Below, piece after piece: positions 1 to 4,976 of a stretch of DNA of 5,604 nt. The first letter of the stretch is position 1, and the number at the start of each line of letters is the position of its first letter. The notes below the pieces were generated by a model. The model searched no databases. It was not told the origin of the DNA and worked only from the letters and a program-made list of their open reading frames with translations. The stretch is from an uncultured Lachnospiraceae bacterium (lineage in GTDB: Bacteria; Bacillota; Clostridia; Lachnospirales; Lachnospiraceae), in the NCBI GenBank assembly GCA_902797015.1, contig CADBRG010000300.1, forward strand, positions 1 to 5,604, in the 5' to 3' direction. Position numbers and translations under genes: made by a program.

Positions 1-35
1 AATCTTTGTTTTTACTTTGAAATGATGTTCAAACG

Positions 36-67
36 AAAAAGCGCTCTAGGATGTGTATCCTAGAGCG
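36..67 (-). terminator. Intrinsic terminator of the surface-adhesin gene
   Basis: A perfect 11-bp stem (42-52 pairs with 57-67, CGCTCTAGGAT against ATCCTAGAGCG) closes a four-base loop. Read on the minus strand, the stem is followed by C and then five T (36-40), the usual shape of a Rho-independent terminator. It lies about 54 bases downstream of the stop codon of the minus-strand adhesin gene and is its most likely transcript end. On the plus strand the stem is followed only by GCTTTG, so it would be a poor terminator in that direction. Confidence 0.85.
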
Positions 68-84
68 GCTTTGTCTTCAGTCTG

Positions 85-117
85 AGCGCAGTTCTTTTAA
101 TGGAACTGCGCTTTTTT
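85..117 (+). terminator. Intrinsic terminator facing right, probably for a convergent gene off the left edge
   Basis: A 9-bp perfect stem GCGCAGTTC/GAACTGCGC (86-94 with 103-111), extendable by A85-T112, closes an eight-base loop. It is followed on the plus strand by six T (112-117). On the minus strand there is no T-run after the stem, so it is oriented to stop plus-strand transcription. No plus-strand gene is visible in bases 1-84, so the gene it serves would have to end to the left of the window. That is inference from orientation only. Confidence 0.7.
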
Positions 118-120
118 ATT

Positions 121-3100
121 TTATAAAGAATATCGTTTTCTTTTGAGTACAAGTAACGTCAGAATTCCACCGGTCGCACAACACACGATGATATAAAGGA
201 TCAGTTTTATAGGATCATCTGTTTGGGGACTTTTTGTTGTAACCGTTTCTGAGCGGACAATGGTTGTCTTCTCCTTTTGTGCAAATACCGGCTTGCCGAC
301 CATGAACGTCTGCTTATCATCTTCGTAATCCTCATGGAGGGCAATAAGATTGTTGTCTTTCACTTCTTTTACGTACAATTGCTCAAATACGACAAGCTCC
401 TGCTCGTAGTGCTGTGTTGCATCGTAAAGAAATGTTACATCTACTGTCCCGCTCGTATTTTGCGGAACAAATTCTGTCGTCCCGGTAACTTCCTTCCCCT
501 GATCAGAAATGGGACTTTTCGATGACTTATCCATAATCCTTCCCTGCATCACATAGGTCTCGCCCGGAACCAGATTGTGATAAGAGATCGTATCGGTGAT
601 CATATGTTTTGTATCATCACCGCTTGTATTCTTGTCTGAAACTGTCGTTTTGATTTCCGGAAAATGAATGGTCTGATCCTTGTCATTAAGATCTTCGTGT
701 GTCGCGATGATTTCTTCATTTTTCTTTATCTTTTCAAACACAACGATATCTCTTCCGGCCAGTCCGCTTCCATCAAATGCAAAGGACAGCTCAGCGGTTC
801 CTTTTGTTTTGATCGGCGTAATCTCTTTTGTTGCAGTAATCTCCTGTTCATTGATTTTAAGTGTTTTTCCGGTTGCCAGGTCCATAAGGATACCTTCAAT
901 CTGATATGTGGTTCCAATTTCGAGCCCTTCAAACATTACTTCATCGATGATTGTCACTTCTTTGTCCGGATTTGCAACCTGCGTATCGTTTCCTTCATCT
1001 TTTGCTTTTGTATGGATCGTTACTTCCTGTTTTGGCACCTGCGTTTTGTCGTTTGTCAGTGTCCCAAGAGAGATCAGATCCGTATCTGACTTGTCTTCTT
1101 CAATATAAAACGTAATCTCTTTTAAGAGCTCATAACCCTGATTCGCTTCACATCTTAATTCGGACAAGGTATAGGAACCGTAGGGTAACGCTCCCAGATT
1201 ATCGTCAGGCTTGCTTTCCGATCCGTTCTGTCCTTTGCCAAACCACAATCCGGTATTTGCCTTGAGTGTACTTGTCGGGATTACAGTATCATCACCATAT
1301 TCTGTTAATACAGCATCATTGACATTGGTGTCCTTACTATGTGTCCTCACAGAGGAATAATATCCGTTTTTATTGGTTACGATCACATGCTGCTCTCCTG
1401 TTTCATTATGTGTCAGTACAAAAGCAACCATTCCCATCCTTTGATTCGTCGTATCTGCAATCTTATGGAACGAAATATCATTCCGATATACCTGATTGGA
1501 AAATACCAGCTGATTCCCGTCATGATCCGGCGATACAACCACACGATTCTCTCTGATTGAAAATTCATGTTTTTCGCCATCCGAAAGCAGGTAAGAATCA
1601 TTTGTTGCAGTTTCCTGCAGTGAATACGTACCATACGGCAGATAATCAGGAGATGTTTCGATATGGCCGGAGTCATCTGTTGTAAACTGACGGATCAAAT
1701 CACCTTTTTGATACAGCGTACCGTCAACCAATACCGGCTGCGGGGATTCATTGCGTAATGCAAATGTGATACCTGCCAGGGAACCTCCGCCCATTGCCTC
1801 TGTCGCTCCAAGCTCAGCATCGTGCTTTTCAAAAGCGACACCTCCACGGATCACATCTTCCTCTACGACCGGATAGGAATATGTTGAAACGTTTTCTGCG
1901 TTCCCTTCTGCTGTGATCGGAACCGTATACAGTGTATCGTTGATCAGATAGCCGTCCGGTGCCATTGTCTCCTGAATGGTCACAGTTCCCAACGGAAGGA
2001 CCGGATTTCCCTCCATATCCCTGATCAGATCAGGCCCTGATTTCTTGTACGCGTCCTGATAATAAATCATTCCTTTTTCGTCTGTTTGGAAAATCCATGT
2101 ATACTTCGGTTTGCCGGAAGCTGTTACATCAGGATAATATTTTACTGTAAATTCAGCACCTGCAAGGCGCGCATCTCCCGTTGTCTCCTGTTCTTTGCCT
2201 TCCTTATACTTTTTGAGCAAAAGAAGATCAACCGGATTATATTGCGGGATTTCGGCGACCTCAATGGTCTGCGTCATCTCATCAGAGATTGCAATCTCCA
2301 CTTCATAAATTTCGGGATCCAATGCATATCCCCTACCTGCTTTCGTCTCTTTATAATAATACGTGCCCGGTTTCAATGAGACCTGCTCAGATGTCCCGTC
2401 TTCACGGATCATAAAGGATGCGACTTCATTTTGACTGCTTTGGGCATCCTCTTTGGTTGCATAGATTCCATATACAGTCCCTTCCAGAGAATAACAGGCA
2501 TTATCCTCCGTAAAAGAAGGGATGGCAGAACGTTTCATGATCGAAACTTCGATGTTTTGCAGTGGCCAGCTTCCGACTACAGTCTGATATCCTTCCTCTC
2601 CTTCAATAATAAAAGTCTGAAATGCCTCCGGCGGATCCGGCAAAGCCATGATTTCTTCGTATAATGATTCGATCTGTTCTTTAAAATCACTTCCGATACC
2701 GGAATCCGCATCTCCATTCCATTCGCATCCATCCCACATCCAGGAAAGCATGACATGAGATGTAACATAAATATCGATGTAATTATATTCGGAAAACAAT
2801 GTCCCGGATGTCACTTCATCGTAACCATTGCCGCCAACCAGATAGTACAGCACCTTTCTCATATCACTGTTCTGGCTCATCAGTTCATAAGGATATGAGC
2901 CGTTTGGCGGTGTGTCCTTGGAAGGCTGGACACAAAATGCCGTACCGGCGCCATCATCGACTGAAAGATTCCCGGTTGACCAATTCCCATAATGGTATTG
3001 TGTGTCATGGAACAGGTTTACAGTGCCTGCGGCATGCGCTTCCGTGGTCCTTCCAAACATAAGCGGAATCAGGAATACAAACGCCAGCAAAAAGGCTGTA

Positions 3101-3132
3101 ACCCTTCGGATCTTAAAAGTTATTCGTTTCAT
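121..3132 (-). CDS. Sortase-anchored surface adhesin/pilin-like protein: thioester-like domain, four SpaA/Cna-B domains, two VaFE repeats
   Basis: The product is a 1003-residue secreted protein predicted to be covalently attached to the cell wall, probably an adhesin or stalk. Residues 1-35 are a signal peptide (basic MKRITFKIRR, hydrophobic core, cleavage near AHA-A). Residues about 36-190 resemble a thioester domain, with Cys67 in FCVQPS. Four SpaA/Cna-B-like domains follow at about 193-300, 301-428, 430-550 and 552-697. Candidate isopeptide lysines are K200, K307/K308, K436 and K557, the catalytic glutamates E262, E388, E507 and E658, and the partner asparagines N546 and N694 in the last two. 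Two VaFE repeats (704-826, 827-948) carry the Thr, Asp, Glu, His and Gln positions of Thr-Gln ester-bond domains. The C-terminus has SPQTD (968-972), a membrane helix (about 975-996) and the tail KRKRYSL. The start at 3132 is preferred over an in-frame ATG at 3177 because AGGAGG lies five bases upstream and the signal peptide begins there. The ligand is unknown. Family assignment is strong; the covalent cross-links are inferred from motifs. Confidence 0.93.
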   Translation of the reverse strand: MKRITFKIRRVTAFLLAFVFLIPLMFGRTTEAHAAGTVNLFHDTQYHYGNWSTGNLSVDDGAGTAFCVQPSKDTPPNGSYPYELMSQNSDMRKVLYYLVGGNGYDEVTSGTLFSEYNYIDIYVTSHVMLSWMWDGCEWNGDADSGIGSDFKEQIESLYEEIMALPDPPEAFQTFIIEGEEGYQTVVGSWPLQNIEVSIMKRSAIPSFTEDNACYSLEGTVYGIYATKEDAQSSQNEVASFMIREDGTSEQVSLKPGTYYYKETKAGRGYALDPEIYEVEIAISDEMTQTIEVAEIPQYNPVDLLLLKKYKEGKEQETTGDARLAGAEFTVKYYPDVTASGKPKYTWIFQTDEKGMIYYQDAYKKSGPDLIRDMEGNPVLPLGTVTIQETMAPDGYLINDTLYTVPITAEGNAENVSTYSYPVVEEDVIRGGVAFEKHDAELGATEAMGGGSLAGITFALRNESPQPVLVDGTLYQKGDLIRQFTTDDSGHIETSPDYLPYGTYSLQETATNDSYLLSDGEKHEFSIRENRVVVSPDHDGNQLVFSNQVYRNDISFHKIADTTNQRMGMVAFVLTHNETGEQHVIVTNKNGYYSSVRTHSKDTNVNDAVLTEYGDDTVIPTSTLKANTGLWFGKGQNGSESKPDDNLGALPYGSYTLSELRCEANQGYELLKEITFYIEEDKSDTDLISLGTLTNDKTQVPKQEVTIHTKAKDEGNDTQVANPDKEVTIIDEVMFEGLEIGTTYQIEGILMDLATGKTLKINEQEITATKEITPIKTKGTAELSFAFDGSGLAGRDIVVFEKIKKNEEIIATHEDLNDKDQTIHFPEIKTTVSDKNTSGDDTKHMITDTISYHNLVPGETYVMQGRIMDKSSKSPISDQGKEVTGTTEFVPQNTSGTVDVTFLYDATQHYEQELVVFEQLYVKEVKDNNLIALHEDYEDDKQTFMVGKPVFAQKEKTTIVRSETVTTKSPQTDDPIKLILYIIVCCATGGILTLLVLKRKRYSL
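124..231 (-). other. Cell-wall sorting signal (degenerate LPXTG-type) within the adhesin
   Basis: Residues 968-1003 have the three-part sorting layout: SPQTDDP (968-974), a hydrophobic stretch of about 22 residues (975-996) containing two adjacent cysteines, and the basic tail KRKRYSL. The pentapeptide differs from LPXTG at the first position (Ser for Leu) and the last (Asp for Gly), so the cognate sortase is probably specialised and encoded elsewhere. The layout is seen directly; anchoring is inferred. Confidence 0.75.
289..654 (-). repeat. VaFE repeat 2 of the adhesin (Thr-Gln ester-bond domain)
   Basis: Residues 827-948. The repeat begins IKTTVSD, continues with ITDTISYHNLVPG, then ELVVFE and LHEDYEDDKQT, matching the VaFE repeat layout. 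By comparison with known Thr-Gln ester domains, T829 and Q941 are the candidate bond partners, and D847, E917 and H933 the candidate catalytic residues. It shares layout with repeat 1 but has diverged well beyond a recent duplication. Confidence 0.8.
655..1023 (-). repeat. VaFE repeat 1 of the adhesin (Thr-Gln ester-bond domain)
   Basis: Residues 704-826. The repeat begins VTIHTKAKD, continues with VTIIDEVMFEGLEIG, then DIVVFE and THEDLNDKDQT. Aligned with repeat 2, the candidate ester partners are T708 and Q820, and the candidate catalytic residues D730, E800 and H812. All five key positions are kept in both repeats, which argues that both domains form the stabilising intramolecular bond. 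That is inferred from the family, not shown here. Confidence 0.8.
2563..3027 (-). other. Thioester-domain-like N-terminal head of the adhesin
   Basis: Residues about 36-190 of the mature N-terminus. FCVQPS places Cys67 like the reactive Cys of Gram-positive thioester domains, which bind host amines. At the place where the partner Gln normally sits (TQxAIW-like), this protein has TSHVMLSW, putting His126 there. A second candidate Gln is Q183 in GYQTVV near the domain end. Whether a thioester forms is therefore uncertain. The boundaries are approximate. Confidence 0.6.
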
Positions 3133-3137
3133 GAGGT

Positions 3138-3143
3138 CCTCCT
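3138..3143 (-). promoter_or_regulatory. Ribosome binding site that fixes the adhesin start
   Basis: On the minus strand AAAGGAGG is followed by five bases (ACCTC) and then ATG at 3132. This near-consensus Shine-Dalgarno sequence decides the start. The longer in-frame ATG at 3177 has only a weak purine stretch (AAGAGAG) upstream and would place 15 polar residues before the signal peptide. Confidence 0.9.
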
Positions 3144-3166
3144 TTGTTTCTCTCCTTTCTGTCGGA

Positions 3167-3222
3167 CCACATGACATTCTCTCTTTTCTCTCATTGTGTT
3201 ATACGGCAAGTATATCATGTGG
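3167..3222. repeat. Imperfect 13-base inverted repeat around the adhesin transcription start (possible operator)
   Basis: The plus-strand sequence CCACATGACATTC at 3167-3179 recurs in inverted orientation at 3210-3222, where the minus strand reads CCACATGATATAC. Eleven of 13 positions match and eight in a row are identical. The upstream arm covers most of the -10 box and the end of the spacer; the downstream arm lies in the 5' untranslated region. A repressor site is possible, but the function is inferred only. Confidence 0.4.
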
Positions 3223-3236
3223 AATTATGATGTAAA
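3209..3236 (-). promoter_or_regulatory. Sigma-A-type promoter of the adhesin gene
   Basis: On the minus strand there is a -35 box TTTACA (3231-3236), a 16-base spacer and a -10 box TATACT (3209-3214). The expected start point is near the A at 3202, giving a 5' leader of about 70 bases. The -35 matches TTGACA at five of six positions and the -10 matches TATAAT at five of six. It lies downstream of the preceding operon's terminator, so the adhesin is probably transcribed on its own. Confidence 0.75.
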
Positions 3237-3245
3237 TGCCCTTTC

Positions 3246-3277
3246 AAAAAATAACGGGAAAATGCAAAAAAATAACG
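3246..3277 (-). repeat. Direct repeat AAAAAATAACG, two copies with a 21-base period
   Basis: The 11-mer occurs at 3246-3256 and 3267-3277; the minus strand reads CGTTATTTTTT twice. One copy supplies the 3' arm and T-run of the upstream operon's terminator. The second is about 10 bases upstream of the adhesin -35 box. The ATAACG core also appears at 3281-3286 and 3309-3314, and inverted at 3289-3294. The A-tracts fall where an UP element would act, which is inference. Confidence 0.55.
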
Positions 3278-3295
3278 CCCATAACGGACGTTATT
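3266..3295 (-). terminator. Intrinsic terminator of the acyltransferase/hydrolase operon
   Basis: On the minus strand AATAACG (3289-3295) pairs with CGTTATT (3271-3277). Two further G-C pairs across a bulged base extend the stem. It is followed by a run of T read from the A-run at 3266-3272. It lies about 34 bases after the alpha/beta hydrolase stop codon. The stem is A/T-rich, so termination may be partial. A second CGTTATTTTTT copy at 3246-3256 could serve as an alternative 3' arm. Confidence 0.7.
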
Positions 3296-3328
3296 GATAA
3301 ATTTTCTGATAACGAATGTGCGGTCAAT

Positions 3329-4261
3329 CTATTTCATAATGTCCAGAAAATGACCAACCTCAGTCCACGCTTTCTTTGATTCCGGAAGTCTGTGCAGCGC
3401 CATTTGGAATACATGAAACATCCCTTCATAGACACTCAGGCGTACCTTTACACCGGCTTCTTTTGCCTTCTTTGCAACAATTTCAGAATCGCTCAGCAGC
3501 ATTTCGAAGCTGCCAACCTGAATCAGCATGGGCGGAAATCCCGAAAAATCACCAAATGCTGGTGAGAGAAACGGATTTTTCGGATCGTTACCACCGATAT
3601 ACTCTTTATTATTGATCAACGTATTCGAGGAATTTCCGAAATTCGGATCCCTGTGATAGTTTTGTTCGTAGGATGGGCCGGACTGGGTCATATCTGTCCA
3701 GGGAGACATTGCGATCAGGCCCGCCGGAAGCTCACGGTTTTGCTTCTTCAAATAATGACATAATGCCATTGCCAGACCGCCTCCTGCTGAATCTCCGGCC
3801 AACAGGATCTCGTTGGAATGCCATCCTCTGTTGATCAGCCAGTTATAGGCATAAATGGAGTCTTCGAGTGCGGCAGGAAAAGGATATTCAGGTGCGACAC
3901 GATAATCCACCGTCAAAACATCCATTCCTTTTCCCAGTTCATTATAACGTACTGCGAATTTGCGATAGACATTGCGCATAGCCCCGACATATCCGCCGCC
4001 ATGAAGCTGTAACAGGATCCTGCTGTCATCCCGTTGCGCTGACTGCAGCAGCTCAAGCTTGCAGTTTCTGCCATGAATGACATCCAGAGTATAGCCTTCC
4101 GGCACTTTCCATGGTCTTTCTACCATATGTTTTCGAAAATCGCCACTCTTTACAGATTGTCCGAATACGCCTTCTGCTGTAAATCTTGCGATCGTCTCCC
4201 GCATGATCAAACCCTGCTTACTGACACCATTCGGGTTTGTAATCAAATGTTTGTATTTCAT
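3329..4261 (-). CDS. Alpha/beta hydrolase of the HSL/acetyl-esterase family
   Basis: The product is a 310-residue cytoplasmic-looking esterase with no signal peptide, expected to hydrolyse a short acyl or similar carboxylic ester. The HSL-family oxyanion-hole motif HGGG is at 87-90, inside LQLHGGGYVG. The nucleophile elbow GDSAG (156-160) gives Ser158, and MFHVF supplies His283. VDYRVAPEYPFPAALED (118-134) is the conserved block following the oxyanion hole in this family. The acid residue is E253 or D258 in SFEMLLSDSE. The length is normal for the family and nothing appears truncated. The start has AGGAAG six bases upstream. It lies 34 bases after the membrane-protein gene with no terminator between, so it is probably the last gene of the operon. 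The family is clear. The substrate is unknown, but the neighbouring acyltransferase suggests the two may add and remove the same acyl group. Confidence 0.93.
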   Translation of the reverse strand: MKYKHLITNPNGVSKQGLIMRETIARFTAEGVFGQSVKSGDFRKHMVERPWKVPEGYTLDVIHGRNCKLELLQSAQRDDSRILLQLHGGGYVGAMRNVYRKFAVRYNELGKGMDVLTVDYRVAPEYPFPAALEDSIYAYNWLINRGWHSNEILLAGDSAGGGLAMALCHYLKKQNRELPAGLIAMSPWTDMTQSGPSYEQNYHRDPNFGNSSNTLINNKEYIGGNDPKNPFLSPAFGDFSGFPPMLIQVGSFEMLLSDSEIVAKKAKEAGVKVRLSVYEGMFHVFQMALHRLPESKKAWTEVGHFLDIMK

Positions 4262-4267
4262 ATTTAG

Positions 4268-4273
4268 CTTCCT
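4268..4273 (-). promoter_or_regulatory. Ribosome binding site of the alpha/beta hydrolase
   Basis: The minus strand reads AAAGGAAG, then six bases (CTAAAT), then ATG at 4261. The site lies in the 34-base gap after the upstream stop codon, so this gene has its own initiation signal and does not depend only on coupling. No promoter or hairpin is seen in the gap. Confidence 0.7.
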
Positions 4274-4295
4274 TTATAAGTATCTGTCAGAGCAA

Positions 4296-4976
4296 TTATC
4301 GATGAAATCTTCGTGCCATCTCACTTCTTGCACGGCTTCCGCCGATCAGCAATGTCGCTACGAACACAAGGATCACACTGGCAAGAATGATCCAGGACAC
4401 CTGCAGGTGATCGACAAGGCCAAAAACATATAAAACGAATGGCGCGGTTGCAAGAATGACAACCCAAAGCTGCATGATGATATAGCTTTGCCAGTTACGT
4501 TTATTCACAAGCATTAAAATAACGATCATCAGATCAATAAACGCAAGCAGACCGGGATAAACATAATTCAATGCCCATCCGCGAAATCCGGTCGAATAAT
4601 CTATAAATATCACAAGAAGTACTGCCAGCAAAGACTGCATCATCATCTTTGGCTGATGGCCAATCTGCTTTTTCAGAGAAAAGAACAGTGTGACAAATCC
4701 ATAGACCATGATCAACCCGATCAAAAACGTCCACCACATTACGTGATTCATCCGTATATTTACATTAAAGATGATCAAAAAGGCCGCGATCGCAGCAATT
4801 GTGTAAATCCATAACGTGTTTCTGGCACGATACGTTTTCCTTCTTGTCAGAGGATATGACGGTTCGATTTTGCGACGGCTCTCTTCGTCAAGAGGAGCGA
4901 TCGCTCGTCGGCACAAAGGACATTTGCCCGACGGATCTAAAATGACGACACCGCAATAATCACATTTTCGTTCCAT
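4296..4976 (-). CDS. Zinc-ribbon six-helix membrane protein, DUF6320-like
   Basis: The product is a 226-residue membrane protein. The N-terminus has a rubredoxin-type zinc knuckle pair, C5-x2-C8 and C19-x2-C22 (CDYCG and CPLC). A basic, polar linker (about 25-52) follows, then six predicted membrane helices at about 53-73, 80-101, 110-126, 135-157, 164-187 and 192-213, and a basic tail ending RRFHR. By the positive-inside rule the zinc ribbon and the C-terminal tail would both face the cytoplasm. The layout matches what I recall as the DUF6320 family, found beside acyltransferase and hydrolase genes in Bacillota; this is recollection, not a search. No enzymatic motif is seen in the helices. 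The ATG directly abuts the acyltransferase TAA, and the nearest GGAG is about 11 bases upstream, so translational coupling is likely. It could be a scaffold, a sensor or a lipid-binding partner. Confidence 0.8.
   Translation of the reverse strand: MERKCDYCGVVILDPSGKCPLCRRAIAPLDEESRRKIEPSYPLTRRKTYRARNTLWIYTIAAIAAFLIIFNVNIRMNHVMWWTFLIGLIMVYGFVTLFFSLKKQIGHQPKMMMQSLLAVLLVIFIDYSTGFRGWALNYVYPGLLAFIDLMIVILMLVNKRNWQSYIIMQLWVVILATAPFVLYVFGLVDHLQVSWIILASVILVFVATLLIGGSRARSEMARRFHR

Noticed and set aside
1..120. Possible structured RNA or riboswitch from the paired hairpins
   Set aside because: Both hairpins are simple stems with adjoining T-runs beyond a stop codon, which terminators explain fully.
664..1089. 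Plus-strand open frame of 141 codons inside the adhesin gene
   Set aside because: It is antisense to the VaFE repeats, rich in Cys and Phe as expected of a shadow frame, and has no recognisable domain.
2086..2379. Plus-strand open frame of 97 codons inside the adhesin gene
   Set aside because: It is antisense to a clear SpaA/Cna-B domain with all key residues in place, and has no family features of its own.
3133..3177. In-frame upstream ATG adding 15 residues (MSCGPTERRE...) to the adhesin
   Set aside because: It lacks a good ribosome binding site, puts polar residues ahead of the signal peptide, and includes the AGGAGG that serves the ATG at 3132.
3376..3615. Plus-strand open frame opposite the hydrolase catalytic region
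   Set aside because: The minus-strand frame carries the intact triad region; the plus-strand product has no domain and no plausible ribosome binding site context.
4534..4737. Minus-strand open frame of 67 codons in another frame within the membrane-protein gene
   Set aside because: It lies wholly inside a gene with clear membrane helices and has no signal of its own; it is a shadow frame.
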